From contig LODT01000031.1 of assembly GCA_001606155.1 (NCBI GenBank), positions 62,001 through 126,000 on the forward strand: a stretch of DNA of 64,000 nucleotides, written 5' to 3'. Numbering within the stretch: the stretch's first letter is position 1; every line of letters starts with the position of its first letter. Source of the stretch: Tieghemostelium lacteum (lineage: Eukaryota; Evosea; Eumycetozoa; Dictyosteliales; Raperosteliaceae). The translations under genes and the position numbers were made by a program. The notes beneath the pieces are model-generated. The model had not been told where the DNA came from and searched no databases. It saw only the letters and a program-made list of their open reading frames with translations. This document shows, piece by piece, positions 24,473 to 33,847 of this stretch.

Positions 24473-24518
24473 TTTTAAAAATAAAAATTTTAAAAAAATA
24501 AAATCAATTGCATTATTC

Positions 24519-24554
24519 TTTAGAAAAGTTTTCTAAACTTTAGATCCGATGTGA
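24519..24554. repeat. 36-nt duplicated element, copy A
   Basis: It begins with a near-palindrome TTTAGAAAAGTTTTCTAAA and runs on to a GATCCGATGTGA end. It is identical over 36 nt to 28888-28923. The second part is the 3' end of the coding relic described at 24533-24620. Confidence 0.85.
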
Positions 24555-24620
24555 TCACAAGTAGTATGTGTAGGATGATTTACCATTGCCACAAAGTCAA
24601 CTTGATCAACACCAACATAA
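24533..24620 (-). pseudogene. Orphan C-terminal exon relic
   Basis: On the minus strand a splice-acceptor-like ATAG is followed by 28 sense codons and TAG. The peptide starts YVGVDQVDFVAMVNHP and ends HTTCDHIGSKV. Its amino-acid make-up is protein-like, and the last six codons and stop recur at 28902-28920. No upstream exon could be built, so it looks like the last exon of a gene lost by rearrangement. The family is not recognised. Confidence 0.45.
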
Positions 24621-24743
24621 CTATAAATGTAGAATATCAAAAAAATTATTTGTTAATCCAGAATATATGGATGGTCTTAGCAAAATAAAATTTAAAGTCT
24701 GAACAATTTATTAGAAAATAGAGCTAATATTAGTTTTTTATTT

Positions 24744-27700
24744 TTAATTTGAACAAGTTGGTTGATATTTACATTTTTGGGAGGTGGTTTGAGCTAGAAT
24801 ACAACGATGAGGAGATTTACATGTTATATCAGCACAGGTAATACAAGAATATTGTTTAACACATTTATAGATTTGATTTGATTGTTCTTTACAATCATAA
24901 CCTAAAGCACATGATAATTGAAAACATGATTCACCTTGATACACATCATTTTGATTTACACAGATATGAGAATTTGGTAAACATATTTGCCCTCTAACAC
25001 AAATGCAATCATTGATAACTGTGTTGTTTTGTTGAACATGAGTAGAGGGCGATGTTGTAGCAGTAGCTGTGATTAATGGGGGACTGCCAGTGGTTGTTGC
25101 ATGTACAGTGATTTGTGGAGTACTTGTTGAAACAGTACTTGTTGCAGTACTTGTTGAAACAGTACCTGTTGCTGTACCTGTTATTGCAGTACCTGTTATT
25201 GCAGTACCTGTTATTGCAGTACTTGTTATTGCAGTACTTGTTGTAGAGTTTGAAGTGACAGGTGGTGTATTTGTTGTAGTAGTAACTGTAACTGGTTCAG
25301 AGGATGTTGTGTTTGTGGTTGGTGATGTAGCAGTAGCAGTGACTGGTGATGTAGCAGTGACTGGTGATGTTGCAGTAGCAGTGACTGGTGATGTTGCAGT
25401 AGCAGTGACTAGTGATGTGGCAGTAGCAGTGACTGGTGATGTTGCAGTAGCAGTAGCTGGTGATGTTGCAGTAGCAGTGACTGGTGATGTAGCAGTAACA
25501 GTGACTGGTGATGTAGCAGTGACTGGTGATGTAGCAGTAGCAGTGACTAGTGATGTGGCAGTAGCAGTGACTGGTGATGTTGCAGTAGCAGTAGCTGATG
25601 ATGTAGCAGTGACTGGTGATGTAGCAGTAGCAGTGACTGGAGATGTAGCAGTAGCAGTAGCTGGTGATGTTGCAGTAGCAGTGACTGATGATGTAGCAGT
25701 GACTGGTGATGTTGCAGTAGCAGTAGCTGGTGATGTAGCAGTAGCCGTGACTGGTGATGTAGCAGTGACTGGTGATGTAGCAGTGGCTGATGATGTTGCT
25801 GTAGCAGTGGCTGGTGATGTTGCAGTAGCAGTGACTGGTGATGTAGCAGTGACTGGTGATGTAGCAGTGGCTGATGATGTTGCTGTAGCAGTGACTGGTG
25901 ATGTAGCAGTGACTGGTGATGTAGCAGTGACTGGTGATGTTGCTGTAGCAGTAGCTGTGACTGGTGATGTAGCAGTAGCGGTGACTGGAGATGTAGCAGT
26001 GACTGGAGATGTTGCAGTGACTGGAGATGTTGCAGTAGCAGTAGCTGGTGATGTAGCAGTAGCCGTGACTGGTGATGTAGCAGAGGCTGGTGATGTTGCA
26101 GTAGCAGTGACTGGTGATGTTGTGTTTATAGTTGGATTAGATGTAAATATTTTAATTGTATCATTAATTATATTTAAATAAGTAATTGAAATTGTAACAA
26201 TGGTTGAATTTCTTTTTGTTTTATACAAGATGTTGGATAGACTATGTAAAAAATTTGGATCTCTATTTGTATTAAATACTTGTAGCTCACCATTTGAAAT
26301 ACTAACAACATCAGATGATATATTGCTGGATGATGAAAATGATAATTGATCAGATGCATCAATACTATCCAAAACTTTAAAAGTAATGAATTGAACATTA
26401 CAAGCAGATGAAGTTGGATTAAAATTAGATTCTAAGAAACGATATTCACCATTAGAACTATATGCAATAGAGGTATTAATGATATTCAACGATGCTGAGG
26501 TTATAGTTTTTTCACCAAATAATATATAATTCTCACCATTATTAAAGTATATTATTAAATCTTGAATACCATCATTATTAAAATCAGTCCAAGTGGGAAA
26601 ATCAATTGCAGTGTTTAATATTGTAAAACCTCTACAATCACCAAATAAAGGAGATGTTTTGATATTCAAATCATAAACAGATGGTAATTTCATGGTGTTT
26701 CCAAATACACCCCAAGTATATCCAAGAGAATAAACATTACATGATATATCAGATATACCATCTGCATTAAAATCACCAACATTCATAGAAAAGCATATTT
26801 CTTGAGGTGAAGATACATCTCTGACCCATTTAACAACTTCAGAAGAATTACCACTGTTGATATCAAAATGAGATTCCCAAATTCCACCTCTTTTACCATA
26901 AATCATATAAATTGATTTTGAATCCTTACTTGCTACAGCCATATCTTGTAATCCATCACCATTGAAGTCACCAAAACCAGTCTGAAGTATATATTTAAAT
27001 TCATTAGCCTGTATATCCATTGTAAAACCATTAGTACCATTTAATACTGGATTGTATTGAGTTGGATATTTTTTTAAACCAAAAATAACATTACCAGTAC
27101 CATCCGAAAGTATTACCAAATCATCAATACCATCATTATTCAAATCTCCACAACCAAGATTTATAGTATTTCTCTGATTCATAATATGTCCATAATTTCC
27201 ACTTGATACATATTTAATATCAAATTTACCAGTACCAGCTTGGAATTGAAACTTTTTACCATTATCAAGTCCATAGAGTACAAAAACTTCTTCAATGGTA
27301 TTAAATATCAAATCATTTATACCATCTCCATTATGATCGCATAAAACTTGATAGGAAGCGTAGTGGGTCTGGAGAGAGCTAACATAATCAATTACAAATC
27401 CACCAAGTCCATCAAAAGTTGAAAAATCATTCTTAAATGGTCCTGCATTGCCATAAATTATTTTTAATTGACCGTTTGACACTCGAATTATAATTTCATC
27501 ATATCCATCATCATTTATATCTCCACATAGAAAGTAATTCCGAAGATCATTTTTAGTAATGTCAATACTGAAACCATTGATTCCGTCAATCATTGAAACT
27601 TTTAAAGGTCTCAGACCACCATATCTTGAGATATCACCAAAAAATACATATAATTTATTTGTTTGAAAATGAGATATTATAAAATCCTAATTTTATATTT

Positions 27701-27905
27701 TGGTTAGATTATATAAATATGTACAAAATTTAAATTAAAAACTTACTTGCTTACCATCACCATTAAAATCAAAACCTCCAATTTTATATTCAGAATAAAG
27801 TTCTAAACGATAACTATTTGTATCATTAAGTAAACTCTCTGATGTTGGGAAACCAATATTTATAGATATCTTTAGAATAAAAATTAGTAAGATGAATAAA
27901 TACAT
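24744..27905 (-). CDS. Secreted FG-GAP propeller protein with Thr/Ala stalk and Cys-rich tail, copy 1
   Basis: Exon 1 is 27905-27747 and exon 2 is 27686-24744, with a 60-nt intron, giving 1033 residues. A signal peptide (MYLFILLIFILKISINIG) is followed by seven FG-GAP calcium-loop motifs: FDFNGDGKQD, GDINDDGYDE, CDHNGDGIND, GDLNNDGIDD, GDFNGDGLQD, GDFNADGISD and TDFNNDGIQD. That is the number in an integrin-alpha beta-propeller. A small beta domain ends near 570. A stalk of SPVTA and TATA repeats (about 572-925) follows, then a tail with 14 Cys (CVRGQICLPNSHICV, SCALGYDC, CKSPHRC). No membrane anchor is seen, so it is probably extracellular or matrix. The intron splits the first calcium loop in all three copies. 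Confidence 0.88.
25310..26125. repeat. 18/24-nt coding minisatellite, stalk of copy 1
   Basis: Mixed 18-nt (GGTGATGTAGCAGTGACT type) and 24-nt units are repeated about 38 times and encode TSPVTA and TATSPVTA. They keep the frame because all units are multiples of three. The pattern also leaves a long valine-rich open frame on the plus strand, which is a shadow. Confidence 0.9.
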
Positions 27906-28015
27906 CTTTTATGAAAGAAAGAATAAATAAAGAGAATTTTTGAAGAGAATAGTGTTAAGTTTGTTGTTTATAAAATGTGTTTGAAAAGTGTGTGATTAAA
28001 TTTTTAAAAAACACA
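27906..28015 (-). promoter_or_regulatory. Conserved upstream region of FG-GAP copy 1
   Basis: The plus-strand text GAAGAGAATAGTGTTAA, then AAAATGTGTTTGAAAAG and GTGATTAAATTTT, recurs before copies 2 (36256-36365) and 3 (39635-39745) with few changes. The copies therefore were duplicated with their promoters and are probably regulated alike. Confidence 0.6.
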
Positions 28016-28090
28016 TATTAATTAATTGTTCACAAAACTATAGATTATCATTTTAAATCACACAAAAAATTTTAAATCATAGGTCATTTA

Positions 28091-28825
28091 CTACCCTTTT
28101 TCTTTTAATTTTTTAATAATGTGAAAATTTTGGGAGGTGGATTGAACTAGAATACAACGATGAGGAGATTTACATGTTATATCAGCACAGGTAATACAAG
28201 AATATTGTTTAACACATTTATAGATTTGATTTGATTTTTCAATACAATCATAACCTAAAGCACATGATAATTGAAAACATGATTCACCTTGATACACATC
28301 ATTTTGATTTACACAGATATGAGAATTTGGTAAACATATTTGCCCTCTAACACAAATGCAATCATTGATAACTGTGTTGTTTTGTTGAACATGAGTAGAT
28401 GGCGATGTTGTAGTGGCTGTGATTAATGGTTGGATACCAGTTGCAGTAGTGGTGACAGGTGGTTGAGTTCCAGTGGTTGTTGTAGTACCTGTTGTTGCAG
28501 TACTTGTTGTTGTACCTGTTGTTGCAGTACTTGTTGTTGTAGTACCTGTTGTTGCAGTACCTATTGTTGTTGCATTACTTGTTGTAGTAGCAGTTATTGG
28601 TGAGGTACCTGTTGTTGTATTGGTTGGGGTTGGTACACAATTCTTGATGATATCATCCTCTGGATATTCACAAATGTTATTGTTCAATCCAAATATTTTG
28701 AGAATAAAGAATTGAGGAGCTCCAAGACCCAATGTTACTGCACCTTTTTGACAAATAAAAATTCCAATTTATGAGGATTGCTGTTTGGGTCTTTTGAAAT
28801 ATTGAAATCTGCATGGAAGCCATCC
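28091..28825 (-). pseudogene. Truncated FG-GAP/PA14 paralogue relic
   Basis: On the minus strand this starts inside a PA14 domain. It matches the end of the PA14 domain of copy 3 (KDPNSNPHKLD region, then FILKIFGLNNNICEYPEDD). It continues through a Thr-rich stalk and a Cys-rich tail. The signal peptide, propeller and first part of PA14 are absent. The far end also differs: the final KCKYQPTCSN is replaced by an unrelated basic end. The 642-nt frame that remains (28732-28091) is open, so the damage is recent or the sequence still varies in frame. There is no plausible start, so I treat it as a relic. Confidence 0.7.
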
Positions 28826-28887
28826 TCAATATACAATCAGTTTTATAATAAAAAAAAAAAAATAATTTATCTAGAATTGCATGATAA

Positions 28888-28923
28888 TTTAGAAAAGTTT
28901 TCTAAACTTTAGATCCGATGTGA
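28888..28923. repeat. 36-nt duplicated element, copy B
   Basis: It is identical to 24519-24554, including the near-palindrome. It lies just beyond the broken 5' side of the 28091-28825 relic, so it marks a rearrangement joint. Confidence 0.85.
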
Positions 28924-28995
28924 ATTTGGGAATTTATTGAATACCACCAATGTATGGTGGTTTTAAAAACCATAATATTTTCCAATTCAAATTGA

Positions 28996-30545
28996 CTAAA
29001 AATGATCAATAAGAAAATCGTAGTGGATAGGGTGAGGGAGATTGGCTTTTGGAATTAATTCAGTATAATTAGTGCTAAATCTCAACAGTTGTGAATTTGA
29101 TAGTGTCTCTTTTAAACTTTCAAAATATTGAGGTGATGGGAGTGGTGGTTCTGTTATTTTAGGCAAGGAGAGGGATCTTATTGTTTTGTTATTATTGATA
29201 ATGTTTAAGAAGATTTCATAGATACCTTCTGTGTATATATCATATGATGGGAAATACAGAGCTGTAATAGTTTGATTGTTTATAATTTCATTTTCCAGTT
29301 TTTCTAGACAGTTTTCAGCCTGTACATAGAGAGTGGTAATGGTAGGATGTTGAAGTTTCAGAATTTCTTTATACAAGTAATTATTATTACAATCCATATT
29401 CAAACATGTGAGGGTTTTGTTCTTGTTAATACTGGATACCAGTGTATCAATCTCTGTATTATTTAAATCTACCTTAAAGATAGTTAAAGATGTAAATGGT
29501 AGATTTAAATCTATCAAATCAGAAAGGTATTCAAAATTTCTTTGGACTAGTCCTACCTTGAGTTCTCTGATATTCACACTATGGAATCTCTTTATAGATT
29601 CACAAACTGACTTTGTTGGAATGTGAATTGAAATTGTTCGCAAAGAGGATACACAATTCCAAGATTCCACTAACCTATTTGAATCTCCAGTTTCACCATA
29701 CAAAAATTTTAATTTTTGGTTTATGGTGACTAAAGATGGTGGTAGAGTACCTGAAATATTAGATACACTAAGTTTAGTTAGATTGGGATGATTCAACATT
29801 TCAAAAAATGAATGAGTAGTGGTTGTATAGTTTAAAGTCGATATTCTTAAACTCTCCATTTCCTCTATATTTCTAATGACCTGAAAGAGTTTATCATAGT
29901 TTTCCATTAACCCATACCCACAGGGTGTAGATGAAAGATTTAATGATTTAGGCTTAATTTCATTAACCATTGTAATAATATCGTCAATTGATATTCTAAC
30001 ATTCACCAATTTAATCTTTTTTAAATTTTTAAATTGTCTGATAGTATTCAATAGGTATACAGAGGTCAATGCAAGTGTTTCAATCTGTTCAAATGATTGC
30101 ATACTTGAAATTGAATCTATATAGTTTTCAAATTTTCTATCACTATTTCTAAAACCAAAACCTAATTTCTTTTATAGATTTTAGTTTTAAGTCAATATCT
30201 CAATTTCAATGTAATAATAAATACCTTACAAAATGTGATTTTATTAATATGACGATGTTTTAATAGATTAAATGCATCATAGACGTTATGGTCATTTATA
30301 AACAACATCATATAGATATTTGTTATATCTCTGTCTAATAGTATATTTATTCTTTTTATCATTCTAAAATCCTTTACTTCACCAAAATCCAATCGAATCT
30401 TTGGTAATATTGTAGACCTCCATTCTCTAGATACTAATGATACCTTCTTTAAAAGTGAAAATAAATTAATTTGATATTTTATATTGGATGATATAATGTT
30501 TAATATCTGAATAATTAAATAATTTGGTATTATTTTATTTGTCAT
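28996..30545 (-). CDS. F-box/LRR family protein A
   Basis: Exon 1 is 30545-30225 and exon 2 is 30168-28996, with a 56-nt intron (GTATTT...AAAAG) in phase 0, giving 497 residues. The join reads ITFCK|KLGFGFRNSD and lines up with the neighbouring paralogue. The F-box-like N-terminus is IPNYLIIQILNIISSNI...FSLLKKVSLVSREWRSTILPKI. LRR-like repeats follow (SLNMDCNN type and LTKLSVSNISGTLP). The shared motif LKPKSLNLSSTPCGYG (about 160) recurs in the next two genes. It is a probable SCF receptor; the target is unknown. Confidence 0.82.
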
Positions 30546-30612
30546 TTACAATCACAAAATCAATTAAAAAAAAAATAAAAAAAACTAGTTGGGGAGAATA
30601 ATACAAATTTAT

Positions 30613-32178
30613 TTAAAGGTGGTCAATTAAAGCATCATAAAACAAAGGAAAATCATAGTATCCTATTCTCTTATCCTTTTGTCGATATCCACTCATTTTA
30701 ATTTTTAAAAGTTGTGGACTATTGGAGATTACCTTTTTTAATTTTTCATATTGAGTTTCATTGAGCACTTGAGATTCTGTAGGTGATGGAAATTCAACAT
30801 TTATCAGTGTCTTATTATGTTTGAGAATTTTTAAAATTGCTTTGAAACTACTGTCAAATTCCATTGGTCGAGTTCTAATTGAAATTGCTGAAAATGTAGT
30901 ATTTTCAGAAATCTCTTTTACATAATCTTCAATAGTAGAGGAATTGGTGTTTAAGGTTAAATGATCATAATCTTTATCAGTAATTTTGAGAAATTCTTTC
31001 AAAAACTCTGGTTCCTCATTTGAAAATTTAAATGATGTGATGGTCTGATTGGATTTTATACTCTTTAGTAGGGGTTCATAGTTTGTGTTGGTTGAAATGG
31101 GTGAAGAAATATTTAGCATTTTGAATGATAGATTTTTTTGATCTAACAGATCAATAAAAACCTTTAGGTCATCTACTTTATCTATATCCAGTTTCTGTAG
31201 ATTTACACTATGAAACTTTTTAATACAATCAAGTGTTTGTTGATTGAGTAAATCAATTCGTAGGGATTTTAGAGATGATTGGCAATCCCAAGCATCTACA
31301 ATTAAATTGGTACTGTCTATATCACTATAGAGCTTTTTCAATTTACTATTTCTAATGACTAAAGGGTTTGGCATTTCTCCCTTTAGATTGGTAACTGAGA
31401 GAATGGTAAGACTTGGATGATGTAACATATCCACAAAGGATTTATTAGTAGTTACCAGAAAGTAATTAAATACTTCAAAACTCTCTATGGTATCAATCTC
31501 TCTAATCACATTAAAGAGTCTATCAAAATTTTGATCTGAAATACCATATCCATAGGGTGTAGATTGAAGTGTTAGTGTTTTCGGTTTAATCTGCTTAACC
31601 ATTTCAATAATAGGGTCCAATTGAATTCTAAGACTACTAAGATCAATACTAGTAAGTTTTTTGAATGCAGAGAGGTGCTCTATTAGATTAACAGAAATTA
31701 TATTTATAGTTTCAATATCTCTAAATGATTGATAGTTTTTTATGGTTTCCATAAATTTTTGATAAGATGTTTTATCTTCAATATATCCTCCTAACCCTAA
31801 AGTGTGTATTGGTTTATAGTGATCTGGTGGAGACCATTCAATTTTATCCATATGAAGTTTCAAACTGTCAAAAGTAACTTGACTACTTTTAGCATTCAAT
31901 AGAAGTGACATTACTTCATCTGATTGATCTTGAATGTATAGATCAATAGAAAGATTGACAAAATCTCTTTGTAACAGTTTATCAATTCTCCTCATAATCT
32001 CTTCATCTCTAACACAATGAAATTTAATAAAAATCCTTGGTAAGATAACATCTTTCCATTCCCTAGATACCAATGATACTTTTTGAATTAAAGAAAATAC
32101 ATTATAGTTGTTTTTTATATTAAATGATACTATATTTAAAATATCAATAATTAAATAATTTGGAATCCTTGTACACAT
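30613..32178 (-). CDS. F-box/LRR family protein B
   Basis: A single exon of 521 residues with ATG start. The F-box-like region is IPNYLIIDILNIVSFNI...FSLIQKVSLVSREWKDVILPRI. The family motif IKPKTLTLQSTPYGYG and LRR-like repeats follow. It lies 67 nt from protein A and 70 nt from protein C, all on the minus strand, as expected from recent tandem duplication. Unlike A it has no intron at the site after the first ~107 residues, although the sequence around it aligns. Confidence 0.85.
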   Translation of the reverse strand: MCTRIPNYLIIDILNIVSFNIKNNYNVFSLIQKVSLVSREWKDVILPRIFIKFHCVRDEEIMRRIDKLLQRDFVNLSIDLYIQDQSDEVMSLLLNAKSSQVTFDSLKLHMDKIEWSPPDHYKPIHTLGLGGYIEDKTSYQKFMETIKNYQSFRDIETINIISVNLIEHLSAFKKLTSIDLSSLRIQLDPIIEMVKQIKPKTLTLQSTPYGYGISDQNFDRLFNVIREIDTIESFEVFNYFLVTTNKSFVDMLHHPSLTILSVTNLKGEMPNPLVIRNSKLKKLYSDIDSTNLIVDAWDCQSSLKSLRIDLLNQQTLDCIKKFHSVNLQKLDIDKVDDLKVFIDLLDQKNLSFKMLNISSPISTNTNYEPLLKSIKSNQTITSFKFSNEEPEFLKEFLKITDKDYDHLTLNTNSSTIEDYVKEISENTTFSAISIRTRPMEFDSSFKAILKILKHNKTLINVEFPSPTESQVLNETQYEKLKKVISNSPQLLKIKMSGYRQKDKRIGYYDFPLFYDALIDHL

Positions 32179-32248
32179 GTAAAAAAAAATTAATAAAAAA
32201 AAAACTATTATTAGGGAAAGCTATCAAATAATCAAATTTATATAAATT

Positions 32249-33816
32249 TTATTTTCTATCATCTATTAGTCTTTTATAGAATAATGGATATTTGATTGGT
32301 TTTGTAAAGGATGTTTGGGGGAAACCAGACATGTGAATGGTTCTCCATTGAGGTGATTGTGATAATGCATTATCTAAACTATCTAATTGATTTGGTGACA
32401 GTTGTTCATGTACTATAGGTTGTGGAAAGTTAATATGTAACAAAGTTTTATTATTAGCTAAAATAGAGATTATAGATTGAAAACCAGAACCATTATTAGT
32501 GAATTTAAAGATTATAGATAGACTTCTTAGTGACTTATTATTAATGATGTCTTGTTCGAATTCCTCTAGAGTAGTCTCGTGAGGATAGTCCATTGTGAAG
32601 TCTATGAGCGTTGGGTGATCTAGACGTAGAATTTCTTTAAATACTTCATGATTATCATCAGCTAATTTTAATGATGTTAAATTATTGTTTAATTTTAGAC
32701 TTTTAACTAACATTTCTGGTATTGATTTATCATGACCGCAAAACAAGGTTGATAACTTTTTCAAAGATAAATTAGAAGCAATCAAATCGCACAGCACTGA
32801 AAAATCAAATCTAGTAATTACCAGGTTTTTTAGATTCTTGTTATGATAGGCTATTAGGTTATCAACTGTTTTCTTTGTTAATAGATTTACATTTATAGTC
32901 TTTAGATTGGATATACATTGCCAGTAATCTGATATGTTATAGTTAGCTTGGTCATAATAGATTCTTTTCAGTACTGTGTTTCTGATTTCAAATGTAGGTA
33001 ATTCATCTGGTAAATTTGAAATCAATGATAGTTTAGTGATAGTTGGATGTTGGAGTATTTCAATAAATGAAGTCGCTGTGAATTCCATAAAGTAATTAAA
33101 GATTTGAAATGATGTGATGAAATGACACTTCATGACCTCTTTAATAAGACTATCATAATTGGTGTCATCATCATTATTATAGGGTGTAGATTGCAGTTTT
33201 AGTGATTGCGGTTTAATACTATAAATTAAATCTATAATTTTGTCCATTGTAATTGTAAAATTATTAAGACTTATATGCTTTAGGTTCCTAAAACAATCAA
33301 TGCAATTCAAAAGACAATGAGATAAATGAAGTATTTCAATATTGTGAAGTGATTTAAAACCTTTAATCAAATCAACAATCTGTTGCTGATTTTGATCACT
33401 TACTGTAGGTCCACAAACAATTCCCAGTTCTTTTACATATTTAAAATTGTCAGTTAATCTTTCCATTAAGTCTAAAGTCATATAATTAAATCTTATTACA
33501 CCAAAGTTTATATTACTGATATTAGGGTGATTAAATAAACTAATTGACCTATCTGCTGAGAATTAATACATAATATAAATAGAGACAATTTTGTCAAACC
33601 TCTATTCAATAGATTATCAATAGCTCTATAAAAGAATCTATCTATAGGAGTTTTTCTTCCAAAATCTATGTGTAATCTAGGTAATATACTGTCTTTCCAT
33701 TCTCTTGATACTAATGAAATAGTTTCAATCAAAGAGAAATTATTAATAGGGGATCGTATTGTTGAAAACAATATATTTAAAATATCGACTATCACATAAT
33801 TCGGTAACAACATCAT
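32249..33816 (-). CDS. F-box/LRR family protein C, with a frame break or small intron
   Basis: The N-terminus (LPNYVIVDILNILFSTI...FSLIETISLVSREWKDSILPRL) and the C-terminus (family motif IKPQSLKLQSTPYN, then LRR-like repeats) lie in two frames that change near 33555-33600. A 44-nt GT...AG intron at 33599-33556 would join them into 507 residues. It would, however, remove LTKLSLFILCINS, which aligns with the conserved stretch of A and B. The other reading is a one-base loss near 33556-33569 in a dying gene or an assembly error. The span as a whole is certainly one gene. Confidence 0.65.
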
Positions 33817-33847
33817 GACAATATTGCAAAATCCACGTTTTTTATTT

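Noticed and set aside
24519-24554. Terminal inverted repeat of a DNA transposon
   Set aside because: The palindrome is short, no target-site duplication or transposase was seen, and both copies carry the same coding relic, so segmental duplication explains it better.
25310-26125. CRISPR-like direct repeats
   Set aside because: Units are contiguous with no unique spacers, keep a coding frame and lie in a eukaryotic gene.
25069-26181. 370-codon valine/aspartate-rich open frame on the plus strand
   Set aside because: It is the mirror of the SPVTA minisatellite of the minus-strand gene. It has no start context, domain or flanking conservation.
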